A stretch of DNA of 64,000 nt from Rickettsiales bacterium (lineage in GTDB: Bacteria > Bacteroidota > Bacteroidia > Cytophagales > Cyclobacteriaceae): positions 33,881 to 97,880 of the forward strand of contig PBTY01000081.1 of assembly GCA_002729235.1 (NCBI GenBank), written 5' to 3'. Every line of letters starts with the position of its first letter. Positions within the stretch are counted from its first letter, which is position 1. Both the position numbers and the translations under genes were made by a program. Below, in pieces: positions 26,552-36,700 of this stretch. The notes beneath the pieces are model-generated. The model searched no databases, had not been told where the DNA came from, and saw only the letters and a program-made list of their open reading frames with translations.

Positions 26552-27490
26552 ATGCTGAAAAAAGTAACCCTAACCACCCTGATGCTACTCATTCTGATTT
26601 ATATCGGAATTTGCTATACGCTATCCAATCGTGTATTAACACCCAATAGTTCTTTGGAGCGAACCAAAGCCAGAATACAAAGTAGCTGGGGAACCTCTTT
26701 TGAGGAACTCATGGTGAAAATGCCCGAAGCTAAAGATCTGAGAATTCAAGGTTTTGAAGGTGTGCCGATTTCTGGTAAGTATTTTGAAGTGTCTGATACA
26801 GCAAAATGCGCTATCATTTTTATCCATGGCTGGTCAGGTACCTGGGCCGGAATGCTGAAGTATGCACCAGTTTTTGAAGATTGCGGATGTCAGATGATTT
26901 TTTATGATCACAGAGTGCATGGAGAGAGTGGTGGAGAGTATCCTACAGGAGGGATCAAAGAAAAGGAAGATTTGTGGGCCGTTACAAAATGGGTTGCCAA
27001 TAAGTATGATCTGGGTTATGATCAAATTGGATGGGCAGGAGCATCCTGGGGAGCAGCTACGGCGTTGCAAGCAGCTGCTATCAATGAGGATGTTGGTTTT
27101 GTGTTGGCTGATGCCTCCTATCAGGACTGGTACTCCGCCATATTCGAGCGAGCAATTAGGGATTATGGAGTTGTAATTAACGTGTTAACTCCTGGTGTAA
27201 TGGCATTCGTTAATTGGCGGACTGGTATTGATTATAAAGATGCTAGCCCTATACTAGCTGCGAGCCATATTACCGAACCAGTTTTACTAATCCATTCGCG
27301 AACAGATACGCAAACCAGTTCGGAGCAATCAGTGAATATTTCGAAAAAATTGAATGCCAGTAGTGAGTTTCATCACTTAGACTGGGGTAACGATCATACA
27401 GCTGATGTGTGGGATTCCAAAGATCAGTTTGCACAATTGGTATCAGCTTTTATGAAAAAACGAACGCAGTTTCCATTCGAATGTAATTGA
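26552..27490 (+). CDS. Membrane-anchored alpha/beta hydrolase
   Basis: The 312-residue protein has a single N-terminal membrane segment (about 5-23, LTTLMLLILIYIGICYTL). The hydrolase domain of the BAAT/cutinase-like or YtmA type includes IHGWSG, nucleophile S165 in GASWGA, an acidic residue in HSRTDTQTSSEQS and H in NDHTADVW. It would face the periplasm as a serine esterase or peptidase-like enzyme of unknown substrate. It is a single-gene unit between the TonB receptor terminator and the convergent phosphatase gene. Confidence 0.8.
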   Translation: MLKKVTLTTLMLLILIYIGICYTLSNRVLTPNSSLERTKARIQSSWGTSFEELMVKMPEAKDLRIQGFEGVPISGKYFEVSDTAKCAIIFIHGWSGTWAGMLKYAPVFEDCGCQMIFYDHRVHGESGGEYPTGGIKEKEDLWAVTKWVANKYDLGYDQIGWAGASWGAATALQAAAINEDVGFVLADASYQDWYSAIFERAIRDYGVVINVLTPGVMAFVNWRTGIDYKDASPILAASHITEPVLLIHSRTDTQTSSEQSVNISKKLNASSEFHHLDWGNDHTADVWDSKDQFAQLVSAFMKKRTQFPFECN

Positions 27491-27504
27491 GGTAGTGTCA
27501 GAGA

Positions 27505-27543
27505 TTCAAAAAAATAACCTCATCCAGGGAAGTAGATGAGGTT
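27505..27543 (-). terminator. Rho-independent terminator of the minus-strand PAS-PP2C gene
   Basis: AACCTCATC (27516-27524) and GATGAGGTT (27535-27543) form a perfect 9-bp stem. On the minus strand it runs into a T-rich tract (A tract at 27507-27514 on the plus strand). Confidence 0.85.
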
Positions 27544-27569
27544 TGGTAATAATGAACAAAAGTAAATTC

Positions 27570-28733
27570 TTATAACCTGATTCCCACAACTAAAACATCA
27601 TCAGTTTGGCTTTCGCCTGTACCTTTCCATGAATTGAGTGCCATTTTAAGGTCTTTGTGCTGTTCTTCACCTTGTTTTGTATAAATATTTGACAGTAGCT
27701 CCTGTAGTTTTCTACTCGAATATTTCTTGCCATTAGCTTCACCAAATTGATCTTTGAAACCATCAGATGCGGCATAGATCATTGAGCCTGGTTTGTACTT
27801 GATGGTGATGTCTTGTATCTCGAATTTACCATTCACTTTGATTTTCTGTGATTTGATTTTCACATTGTCATCTTCACCGATATAGTACAGTTCCTGGCTG
27901 GTAGTTGCCAATTTGATTTCGTTTTTAGACTCGTCAATGAACATAAGCGTTGCTTCCATGTTGTCACGAATCATATCTACCTTACCCGCCTCCAATAATT
28001 CCTGCACTTTCTCCTGCGACTTTTCAATGATCATTGAAGGGGATAAAGTCTTGTACTTCTGCAAATATGCTTTTACGGTAGATGTGCATAAAGCTGTTAG
28101 GATGGCCCCGGAAGCACCATGTCCAGTACAGTCTCCCACAAATACCACTTTTTTATTTTGTATGCTGTCAAATATGTAAAAATCACCACCTACTTCGTCT
28201 TTCGGCTGATCGAATATGAAGTGATCCTCAAAAAAGTGCTGATCTTGAGCATCTTGTCTAAAGAGTGCTTGTTGAAGTTTTTTCGCATAGGAAATATTCT
28301 CTTCAAGACGCGCTTTCTTGTCTTCCGCCTCTTTTTCTTTCAGTTTATGCTCGGTAATTACTGACTCTATCGCCATGAAATGACTTGGACGCTCCATCTC
28401 ATCAAATATGGGGTAGATATCCAGTTGTAACCAGTAGGAGCTTCCATCTTTGTGATAGTTGAGAATAGATTCATTAACCCGTTCCAGATTATTAATTTTT
28501 CTGCTAATCCGATCAATCGTTTCAGGATTGGTATCAGGACCGTGCAGGAAAGCACCTGGCTTTTTGCCTTTTACTTCGTCAAAAGAATATCCGGTGATTT
28601 TTGTAAATCCCTGATTACAGTATTTGATTGAGCCATCAAGATCAGTAATGATTACGGCATTGTTGGTGTTATGGACCAGGTCTGAGAATAGAGGTGTTGC
28701 GGTGTAATTTGATTCTTTAGCGTAGTTCAACAT
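27570..28733 (-). CDS. PAS-domain PP2C/SpoIIE-type serine phosphatase
   Basis: The 387-residue soluble protein has a PAS domain (about 15-130, NNAVIITDLDGSI and GKKPGAFLHGP), a helical linker and a PP2C-like SpoIIE phosphatase (about 165-387). The phosphatase acidic residues are visible in DEVGGDFYIFD, FVGDCTGHGASGA, SDGFKDQFGE and QTDDVLVVGI. Such proteins dephosphorylate anti-sigma-antagonist-type or other phospho-proteins in response to the PAS signal. The PAS resembles LOV domains but has Pro-Gly where the flavin-binding Cys would be. It is a close paralogue of the gene at 31296-32456 and lies 237 bases downstream of the ferredoxin-globin gene on the same strand, ending at a strong terminator. 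Confidence 0.88.
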   Translation of the reverse strand: MLNYAKESNYTATPLFSDLVHNTNNAVIITDLDGSIKYCNQGFTKITGYSFDEVKGKKPGAFLHGPDTNPETIDRISRKINNLERVNESILNYHKDGSSYWLQLDIYPIFDEMERPSHFMAIESVITEHKLKEKEAEDKKARLEENISYAKKLQQALFRQDAQDQHFFEDHFIFDQPKDEVGGDFYIFDSIQNKKVVFVGDCTGHGASGAILTALCTSTVKAYLQKYKTLSPSMIIEKSQEKVQELLEAGKVDMIRDNMEATLMFIDESKNEIKLATTSQELYYIGEDDNVKIKSQKIKVNGKFEIQDITIKYKPGSMIYAASDGFKDQFGEANGKKYSSRKLQELLSNIYTKQGEEQHKDLKMALNSWKGTGESQTDDVLVVGIRL

Positions 28734-28970
28734 GACGGTACTGGTTAACGAGATGATGTAATTATTTTGTTATTCATTATCATTTTACGATGTTGAAATT
28801 GTAGGATATCTGGATGAATAACCACTAATTTTCGATTAAAAATCAGCGAAAACTGAAAATCAGGTGAATGTCTCAATAAAGCTAAGAGTATTACCTAGGT
28901 GGTATTTTTAGGTGGCAGGTGCTTAACAGAATTTATGGAATTGTGGCCTCTTGAAATAGTGAAATCCCAG

Positions 28971-29855
28971 CTATTGATTCTCTTCTAAAAGGGCACATTT
29001 TTGGCAATAAATCTGAGCCTCATCTTGATGGTATCTTACTGGACTTCCAGCAGGAATTTCCTCAAAACATCGATCGCAAACCATATCCATTTCAGCTGTC
29101 ATCGTTTCAAACTTACCAACTGGTACAATAACATCACCTATGATGTTTGGCCATTTCCTGGATTTGACAATCATAAGCTTGTAGTGTTCGTCCAGAGCTC
29201 GCCATCTTTTTCTCCACTTTTCGCCTAAATCATGATGTACCATACTTTTTTCCAGAAGGTCATTACGGTAATCAAAAAGTTCATCGTCTATGATCATCCA
29301 GTGATGAGCAGAACGTGGGTATGAGCCAAAGAATACTTTTTCTCCGGTCATAATTTCCTGCAAAAAATTGTATTGTTTGCCAATGGCCCTGTCTTTGGTA
29401 GTTTTTTCAAAGAAAGGACTTAGTCGAGGATCATGGTAAACCTGATTATAAAAATGAGTAAGGATATCTAGCAAAAGCTCTCCTTCACCCAGAGCCTTCC
29501 ATAGTTCCAGGTCTGGTTGGGGATGCTCCGATTCAGTTTCTTTTCTGAATTCAAAAGGTGATTCTGCTATTGGTTTTCTGAGATCTTCCAGTTTTGGTTT
29601 TTCCAGTACCAGATCTCCTGTTGGTACGGTGATACAAGGCAATATGATCTGGTTGTCGATCATGAAATCAGGTAACTCTTTTTGTGATCCGTCAGGTATA
29701 TTGCCAGATATGACCTTGGTTTTACAACTTTTGCAATTGCCTTTTCTGCATGAAAATGGGATTTCTTTACCTTGTCTCATTAGGGCATTAAGAACCGTTT
29801 CTCCCGGTTCGCATTGATACAAGGTGTTTTCATAGGTGATGTGATGCATACTCAC
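28971..29855 (-). CDS. Ferredoxin-truncated globin-zinc ribbon fusion
   Basis: The 294-residue cytoplasmic protein has three parts. Residues 1-90 are a plant-type [2Fe-2S] ferredoxin domain with C36, C41, C44 and C74. Residues about 118-230 are a truncated haemoglobin domain: FYNQVYHDPRLSPFF, a QYNFLQEIMTG helix and proximal H184 in RSAHHWMII. The tail has two CxxC pairs (C260/C263, C284/C287), a zinc-ribbon pattern. A cluster wired to a haem suggests electron delivery to bound oxygen or nitric oxide, or a redox/gas sensor. It sits 4 bases downstream of a dual-specificity phosphatase in the signalling operon, which favours a sensory role. This is inference. Confidence 0.82.
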   Translation of the reverse strand: MSMHHITYENTLYQCEPGETVLNALMRQGKEIPFSCRKGNCKSCKTKVISGNIPDGSQKELPDFMIDNQIILPCITVPTGDLVLEKPKLEDLRKPIAESPFEFRKETESEHPQPDLELWKALGEGELLLDILTHFYNQVYHDPRLSPFFEKTTKDRAIGKQYNFLQEIMTGEKVFFGSYPRSAHHWMIIDDELFDYRNDLLEKSMVHHDLGEKWRKRWRALDEHYKLMIVKSRKWPNIIGDVIVPVGKFETMTAEMDMVCDRCFEEIPAGSPVRYHQDEAQIYCQKCALLEENQ

Positions 29856-29859
29856 AAAA

Positions 29860-30336
29860 TTAATGACCTACATCGACATGATTCTTTTTATAAAAATCTT
29901 CAAAATGGCCTATGAATGATTCCTGTCCTCGGGTTTGAATGTAAGGTTGGTGAACAGTCCTAACTTTGGTAATTGCCTCTTCAGCAGTCAATCCTTTGGT
30001 AATCCAATAGCATGCTCCCATGAGTCCTGTACGGCCAACTCCACCTTTGCAGTGAATAAGAAATTTATGTCCCTTTTTTATTTCTTCACTCATGAATTCT
30101 ATAGCCTGAAAAGCATTTCTAGGCATAGGGGAGTCCATATCCCGAATAGGGAAGTGATAAAAATGGAACCCCTCATCCGTTGCATCTTCTTCAATAAGAG
30201 GTCTTTCTGTGAGGCTCATGATATAGTCGATGCCTCTTTTTTTCATGTATGCTACATCCTTGTCCCAATCACTATATAAACCGGGCTGTGCGGATCCAGC
30301 TAACTCATCTTTTACTATCCAGTGAAATCCTGTCAT
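29860..30336 (-). CDS. Dual-specificity/tyrosine protein phosphatase
   Basis: The 158-residue cytoplasmic protein is a cysteine-based phosphatase. The P-loop HCKGGVGRTG gives nucleophile C96 and R102, and IRDMDSP supplies a candidate general acid around D66-D68. The length and the opening segment FHWIVKDELAGSAQPGL match the small bacterial dual-specificity group. It would remove phosphate from Ser/Thr/Tyr or a phospho-lipid or sugar. It lies between the mini-ATPase (12-base gap) and the ferredoxin-globin gene (4-base gap), inside the PAS-PP2C signalling operon. Confidence 0.88.
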   Translation of the reverse strand: MTGFHWIVKDELAGSAQPGLYSDWDKDVAYMKKRGIDYIMSLTERPLIEEDATDEGFHFYHFPIRDMDSPMPRNAFQAIEFMSEEIKKGHKFLIHCKGGVGRTGLMGACYWITKGLTAEEAITKVRTVHQPYIQTRGQESFIGHFEDFYKKNHVDVGH

Positions 30337-30348
30337 CTTATTTGCTGG

Positions 30349-30864
30349 TTAACATCCCATGGTAGCTATGTAGCTAATGTATGGGTCTTTACTTGAGAAA
30401 AAATCGTTCGTATCATATACTCCTTTAAATGCTCCATAATGTAGGACAAGAACTTTGTCAGAGAGATTCTCCACATAATCCAAATGGTGCGTTACAAAAA
30501 TTAAAGAAACCGGATTGTTCATTTCTTCAAGTTTGCCTTTTAAGGCGTCAATTGAGAAATGATTTTCTGGCTCATCAATCAAAGTTAATCCACCCACAAG
30601 TGGCTTGAATTCCTTGGTTTCGATGTTCTGATTGTAGTTAAAGTAAGTCTTTGGTAATTGGCTATCATTAAAGGAGTCATAGCTATACTTCAAAGAGCTA
30701 ATCATGAATCCATTGATGAAGCTAAGCAGAATAGATTTACCACTTCCACTCGGACCATAAATGCATAATTTCTCACCAGTATTAAGGCTTAAGGAGGCAC
30801 TGGAGAGGATCTTGTTTTCCTCTCCAATAGCTTTGAAATTGCGTAATTCCAACGCGAGTGACAT
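30349..30864 (-). CDS. Miniature ABC-type ATPase lacking the signature subdomain
   Basis: The 171-residue protein has a Walker A (GPSGSGKS, 37-44), a Walker B (LTLIDEPE, 93-100) and an H-loop (FVTHHLDYV). Only about 48 residues separate the Walker motifs, where normal ABC ATPases have around 100 carrying a Q-loop and LSGGQ. Both are missing, and the order is intact without a frameshift. The start is a typical coupling-ATPase strand (LELRNFKAIGEENKIL). No permease gene is nearby, so it is unlikely to be a transporter subunit. It may switch or hydrolyse ATP with the adjacent roadblock-like protein, 4 bases upstream. Confidence 0.75.
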   Translation of the reverse strand: MSLALELRNFKAIGEENKILSSASLSLNTGEKLCIYGPSGSGKSILLSFINGFMISSLKYSYDSFNDSQLPKTYFNYNQNIETKEFKPLVGGLTLIDEPENHFSIDALKGKLEEMNNPVSLIFVTHHLDYVENLSDKVLVLHYGAFKGVYDTNDFFSSKDPYISYIATMGC

Positions 30865-30868
30865 ATAC

Positions 30869-31264
30869 TTAGATTTCTAATCCTTTGACTATCTCTCTGG
30901 CTTTTACCATTACAAGTCCAACATTGGCATCTGCCTGGCAGACTACACAATAAACAATGGTTTGATTTTGTGGTAATCGAGCAAAATAGTGCAGAAGATT
31001 GGTTGAATAAACCACGATTTCTTTGAAATAGTGTTCTTTACTCTTTGATCCTCTGGCTTTTTTAAAGATATCCTCGATAGTTACTACACTTTCTCCTTCG
31101 AAGAGATCTTTTGTTGCAGCAGCTAGAAAGTCAAAGACTTCCTGAGGGTGACTAGCTGTCGTTTTCATGTCCAGCATCATACCACTGCCCATGTCCACAA
31201 CACCAGCAGCCACTGCTTTGGGAACATTCTTTAATGTGGCCTGAATAGATTCATTTAATTCCAT
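30869..31264 (-). CDS. Roadblock/LC7-like small protein
   Basis: The 131-residue protein reads as a roadblock-type fold: an N-terminal helix (MELNESIQATLKNV), a strand pair AAGVVDMGSGMMLDMKT, a long helix around VFDFLAAATKDLF, and strands ending IVYCVVCQADANVGLVMVKARE. Roadblock domains bind and regulate P-loop NTPases such as MglA, and here the next gene is a P-loop ATPase. There is no signal or membrane segment. It lies 31 bases after the first PAS-PP2C gene. Family assignment rests on pattern rather than a search. Confidence 0.6.
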   Translation of the reverse strand: MELNESIQATLKNVPKAVAAGVVDMGSGMMLDMKTTASHPQEVFDFLAAATKDLFEGESVVTIEDIFKKARGSKSKEHYFKEIVVYSTNLLHYFARLPQNQTIVYCVVCQADANVGLVMVKAREIVKGLEI

Positions 31265-31295
31265 AATTTAGGTATAGTTAAGGTGAATAATGATT

Positions 31296-32456
31296 TCATA
31301 GTCGGATTCCCAGAATCAACACGTCATCGGTCTGTGATTCTGATCCTCTCCATTTAATAAAGGTGTTTGTTAATTTTTGCTCTTGTTCGCTACACGGAGC
31401 TTCGAATAGCAGGCTAAGAGTCTCATGCAGTTGTTTACTTGAAAATTTTTTGCCACTGGCTTCTCCAAATTGGTCTTTGAATCCATCGGATGCAGCATAG
31501 ATCATAGATCCGGGCTTGTATTTAAGTGTTTTGTCTTGCACTTCATATCTACCATCTACTTTGACCTTTTCAGGCTTGATCTTTAGATTGTCTTCCTCTC
31601 CTATGTAATAGATCTCCTGGGTAGTAGAGGCATATTTTATTTCTTGACGTGATTCATCAATAAAAAGAAGTGTGGCTTCCATATTGTCTGGCACACTTTC
31701 TAGTTCTCCTCCTTGTAAAAGTTCCTCTACTTTTTGGCGAGACTTCTCAATAATGAGTGCCGGACTCAAAGTTTTGTATTTAGTTAGATAGGATTTGACT
31801 GTAGACGTGCACAATGCAGTGAGAATAGCACCTGAGGCACCATGTCCTGTACAATCTCCTACAAAGACGATTTTCTTATTTTGTATCTGATCAATAATAT
31901 AGAAGTCTCCACCCACCTCGTCTTTGGGCTGATCCAATACGAAACGGTCAGTAAAAATTTCTTGTTCTAAAGAATCTTTTCTGAATAGTGCTTGCTGTAA
32001 TTTTTTTGCGTAGGAGATATTTTCTTCTATTCGTTCCTGACGCTCTTCGGCAAGCTGTTCTGTTTCTTTTAATTCAGTAATGACTGATTCAATAGCCATG
32101 AAATGGCTGGGTTCATTGTTCTTGTCGAGGATCGGGTAGATGTCTAGTTGTAGCCAATAGGTGCTACCATCCTTGTGATAGTTGAGAATGGATTCATTGA
32201 CTCGTTCAAACTTGTGAAGTTTGTTGCTTATCCGCTGGATGGTTACGGGATCCGTCTTTGGTCCCTGTAAAAAAGTGCCGGGTTTCTTGCCTTGTACTTC
32301 TTCCAATGTATAGCCAGTTATTTTAGTAAAACCGGCATTACAGAACACAATGCTTCCATCCAGATCAGCGATGATCACGGCGTTTGATGTATTACGTACC
32401 AGGTCATCAAATAGACCTTCTTCAGATAATTTTAGTTCATCAGTATACTCTAACAT
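31296..32456 (-). CDS. PAS-domain PP2C/SpoIIE-type serine phosphatase (paralogue)
   Basis: The 386-residue protein aligns end to end with the 27570-28733 product: PAS with SNAVIIADLDGSI and GKKPGTFLQGP, linker, then a PP2C domain with DEVGGDFYIID, FVGDCTGHGASGA, SDGFKDQFGE and QTDDVLILGI. All phosphatase residues are kept in both copies, so both should be active. They differ most in the extreme N-terminus, the linker and the region before the last motif. It is the first gene of the minus-strand operon (phosphatase, roadblock-like, mini-ATPase, dual-specificity phosphatase, ferredoxin-globin, phosphatase). Confidence 0.88.
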   Translation of the reverse strand: MLEYTDELKLSEEGLFDDLVRNTSNAVIIADLDGSIVFCNAGFTKITGYTLEEVQGKKPGTFLQGPKTDPVTIQRISNKLHKFERVNESILNYHKDGSTYWLQLDIYPILDKNNEPSHFMAIESVITELKETEQLAEERQERIEENISYAKKLQQALFRKDSLEQEIFTDRFVLDQPKDEVGGDFYIIDQIQNKKIVFVGDCTGHGASGAILTALCTSTVKSYLTKYKTLSPALIIEKSRQKVEELLQGGELESVPDNMEATLLFIDESRQEIKYASTTQEIYYIGEEDNLKIKPEKVKVDGRYEVQDKTLKYKPGSMIYAASDGFKDQFGEASGKKFSSKQLHETLSLLFEAPCSEQEQKLTNTFIKWRGSESQTDDVLILGIRL

Positions 32457-32674
32457 AGTCCTATCAGATTACTGCTTTTTTTCCTGCTGTTGATAGGTTG
32501 AACTTCTTAATTAGAACGTTGAATAACAATTGTTTTTCGATAAAATATGGCCCCCCGAATCATATTTTGGTATTTCTCATAGAGGTATAGGTAATGTGCT
32601 TAAATCATTTACTTAAGCAGTCTTGCATTTTGCAAAAAGGGGAGGAAGTAGCTTGAAGGCGACTCGACTAACGA

Positions 32675-32708
32675 AATAAAAAAGCCAGAGTTATTGATAA
32701 ACTCTGGC
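32675..32708 (-). terminator. Rho-independent terminator of the AIM24-family gene
   Basis: GCCAGAGTT (32684-32692) and AACTCTGGC (32700-32708) form a perfect 9-bp stem with a 7-base loop, followed on the minus strand by six T residues. Confidence 0.88.
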
Positions 32709-32754
32709 GTTGTAGAATATTGTTAATTAATTAATGTTAGGTAATCCTGAAAGA

Positions 32755-33549
32755 TTAGAAATTGTCACCATCAAGTAATCTTCCTAAGCCACCTAGGACA
32801 GATCCTTCACCTTTTTGGTTACCTCCAACTCTCGGTGCACTTCTGATCACTCTATCGGCTAATCTTGAAAAAGGAAGACTTTGTAGGTAAACGGTACCCG
32901 TTCCTTGAAGAGTGGCAAGGAATAATCCCTCACCACCAAAAAACATGGACTTTAGATTGCCTGCTCTTTGAATGTCATAGTCCAACGAAGGTGAGAAGCC
33001 AACAATACAACCTGTATCAATTAAAAGCTTTTCGTTTTTTAACTCTTTTTTGACAATAGTGCCACCAGCATGAAGAAAAGCAAGGCCATCTCCGCGAAGC
33101 TTTTGTAAAATGAATCCTTCTCCACCAAAAAAACCTGCACCGATTCTTTTGCTAAATGCAATTGAAACTGAAGTTCCCATTGCTGCACATAAAAAAGCAT
33201 CTTTCTGGCAAAGAATTTCTCCACCAATTGCTGATAGATCTAAAGGAATGATCGCACCAGGGTAGGGTGCTGCAAAAGCAACTTCGCGTTTTCCAGAACC
33301 ACGATTGGTAAAATGAGTGATGAAAAGTGATTCGCCAGTGAGTGCACGCTTACCAACATCCAGAAGTTTACCAAAGACACCTTTGTCTGGTTCAGATCCA
33401 TCACCCATTTTTGTTTCAAAGGTAATTTCCCCATCCATCCAGTTCATGGTGCCAGCTTCAGCTATAACTGTTTCTCCAGGATCTAGCTCAATGGCTACAG
33501 TTTGCATGTCATTGCCATGAATGGTATAATCGATTTCGTGTGATCTCAT
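32755..33549 (-). CDS. AIM24/TIGR00266 family protein
   Basis: The 264-residue cytoplasmic beta-rich protein has family hallmarks: [23 protein letters not shown] near the start, SLFITHFTN and [21 protein letters not shown], and a Gly-rich tail. The family forms a tryptophan-RNA-binding-attenuator-like beta fold. Bacterial members have no settled function; mitochondrial AIM24 affects cristae organisation. It is a single-gene unit with its own terminator, divergent from the SprB-repeat gene. Confidence 0.88.
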   Translation of the reverse strand: MRSHEIDYTIHGNDMQTVAIELDPGETVIAEAGTMNWMDGEITFETKMGDGSEPDKGVFGKLLDVGKRALTGESLFITHFTNRGSGKREVAFAAPYPGAIIPLDLSAIGGEILCQKDAFLCAAMGTSVSIAFSKRIGAGFFGGEGFILQKLRGDGLAFLHAGGTIVKKELKNEKLLIDTGCIVGFSPSLDYDIQRAGNLKSMFFGGEGLFLATLQGTGTVYLQSLPFSRLADRVIRSAPRVGGNQKGEGSVLGGLGRLLDGDNF

Positions 33550-33789
33550 AATTATTCTGATTTTTTGAATTTAGGTAAATGACGTATTGATCTTTCAGAT
33601 AGTATTTGTAAGTTCAATTTGCTTATGCGGTTAAACCAAATCTAAGTGATTCCACCCCTTTTATCCAGAGCAAAATCTTGTTCATCTATAAATAATGCTA
33701 GATGGACTTATTTATATGGATTATAAACGGTTTAATTGAGATATTAGATGTATAAAATTGACTAGCGGAAACCAAACCTTACCTTGAAC

Positions 33790-36700
33790 ATGAATTTCAG
33801 ACTACCACCTAACTGTTTATTGACAGGAATTTTTCTGTTTGTAAGCGTGATAGCCTATTCCCAGGATACCACCTCTACACAGAAAAAAGGCGTGGATATC
33901 TTCATTACACAATCTCCTAAAATCATTATTTCCCTGGATAATACCGTGGATAATAAATGTTATGGAGACAACAATGGAGCTATCAATATTACTCCAAAAG
34001 GAGGGTTTCCTCCCTACAAATATTATTGGAGCCATGGAGCTACTACACAGGATGTGGCTGATCTATCAGCTGGATTCTACAAAGTGGCTGTTTACGATGG
34101 ATATAGTTGTAGTGATACACTTCTTGTAGAAGTGAAGCAACCTGAGCCACTCAAAGGGGAAGTTGTAGAAGTAAAAGACATCTTGTGTTATGGTTATACA
34201 CAAGGTGTAATTGACATTGAGGTGAGCGGAGGAGTTGCTCCTTATACTTACAGTTGGAGCAATGGCGCAACGACACAAGATCTTGAAAATGTGAAGTCGG
34301 GTGAGTATTCCGTACTGATTACCGATGCAAATAACTGCCAGGAGATTGTGGTAGCTCGAATTGAGGAAAAACCACTAATAGTCAGGTCATTCGATGACCT
34401 CTCCAATATCAAATGTTTTGGAGATGAAACTGGAGTGATTGATATCTCAATAGAGGGGGGTACACCTCCCTATAGCTATTTGTGGAGTAACGGAGCTACC
34501 ACTGAGGATATTTCCAACCTGAAAGCTGGAAACTATGAAGTAACCGTCACAGATGCAGCGGGATGTACCGAGGTGTATGCTGCCAAAGTGAAACAACCAG
34601 ATCAGTTGACCTTAAATCTGGATGAGGTACGAAATGTAAGATGTTTCGGTGATGAAGGTGGTGCAATTAATATTGGTGTACTAGGAGGTACTCCGCCTTA
34701 CAGTTATGAATGGTCTAATGGTATGACTACTCAGGATATCAATGGTGTGAAAGCAGGCAGATATTCTGTGACTGTAACTGACGCCTACGGCTGTTCTGAA
34801 AAAATGGAGACAGAGATCACTCAGCCAGAAAACATGTTGATCAATCTTGTTTCCAGCTCCAATGTTACTTACTATGGTGGCGAAGATGGTGCTATTGATA
34901 TTCAAGTATCTGGAGGTGTGGCTCCTTATAAGTTTAAGTGGAGCAATGGAGAAACCTCGGAAGATATTTCCAATATTCCAGCTGGTAATTACAATGCTAA
35001 AGTCACTGATGCTACGGGGTGTAGTAAATTCATACATGTGGCTATTGAGCAACCAGAGCAATTAACTGCGGTTATTAATAGGGCAGTTAACATCAACTGT
35101 TTTGGTGATGAGTCTGGAGAACTTGCTGTTGCAGTTCGTGGGGGTATCAAACCTTACAAAATCAATTGGAATACTGGAGCAACTACAGCTGAGATCACTG
35201 GATTGAAAGCCGGAAATTATTCCGTTTCCATTGTTGATGCTAATAACCACTCGGTCAAAATTGATACGGTTTTGACGGAGCCTGAAGAGTTCATTGCTGA
35301 GGTGAGTAAAGTGACCAATATTTTATGCTTTGGAGAGAAGGAAGGAGCTGTTGATGTGGAGGTCACTGGTGGAGTCGCTCCATATAAATATTACTGGAGC
35401 AATGGAATGATCACACAAGATATCCTTGATGTGCCTGCTGGAACCTATTCAGTAAAAATTTTAGATGCCAATAGGTGTGTTCAGAATTTGGAAGTAGAAA
35501 TCACTCAACCTGAGGATTTGGCAATCGACATGGAGTCTCTGGAGAATGTGAAATGTTTCTCCGAATCGACGGGTTCCATCAATGTAGCGATATCTGGAGG
35601 TGTTGAACCATACAAGTTTACTTGGAGTAATGGTGCCACTACACAGAACGTGGCAGAATTGAAATCAGGGAATTATAAACTGACTGTTGAAGATGCTAAT
35701 GGATGTGTGGAGGAGTTTTCTACGAAGATCACGCAACCTGAACTCCTGGTAATCAGGGAAGAGCAAGTAGGTCATATTGATTGCTTTGGAAATGAAAATG
35801 GATACATTCATTTGAATATTTCTGGAGGAACGGCCCCTTACGAATACACATGGAGCAATGGAGCTACAACAAAAAACATTAATGATCTCGCTGCTGGTGA
35901 CTACAACGTCACTGTAAAAGACGCCAATGGTTGTCAGGCTACTTATTCCCAAACAATCAATACACCAGAAAAGCTTGTGGCTAATTTGGATGAGATTGTC
36001 AATAATGTTTGTGCTGGAGATCTTAAAGGAGAGGTGAATATTTCTGTAGTAGGTGGGGTTGCCCCATATCGTTACAGGTGGTCTACTGGAGCTACATCTC
36101 AAGACCTGGTGAATGTGAAGAGTGGTAAGTACTCTGTAGAAATTACCGATAGCAATGGATGTATTGATACGCTGAGTGCAGAGATTACAGAGCCACCGTT
36201 GTTGGAGGTTAAAGTGGAGTCAACGAACATTCTATGTTACGGAAACAAGTCTGGATCAATCAATTTGACAGTGACGGGTGGTACAAAGCCATATGCCTAT
36301 GAATGGAGCAATGGAGCCAAAACAGAAGATGTTGCTTCACTAGGCGCGGGTGACTATTCTGTTATCATAACTGATGCTAATGGATGTTCGCGTATTGAAG
36401 AGGTTATGATCACCGAGCCTGCGAGATTTGTAGCTATTCTTGAGTCTGAGACCCAAATCAAATGTTATGGGCAAAATACCGGAGCTGTTCGTGTAAGAGT
36501 TAGTGGTGGTGTGGAGCCATACACTTATAAATGGAGTAATGGTGCAGCATCCAAGGATATTATAAATATTCCCGCTGGGACCTACACTTTATTGGCAACA
36601 GATGCCAATGGATGTACCCAACAGATTAAATCAACAATTACTCAACCTACAGATGTAGAATATTCTGTAAATAAAGTCACTAACCTGACTTGTTATGGTG

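Noticed and set aside
27570..32456. LOV-type photoreceptor domains in the two PAS-PP2C proteins
   Set aside because: The PAS motif resembles the LOV GRNCRFLQ box, but both proteins have Pro-Gly where the flavin-binding Cys is needed (GKKPG), so they are ordinary PAS domains.
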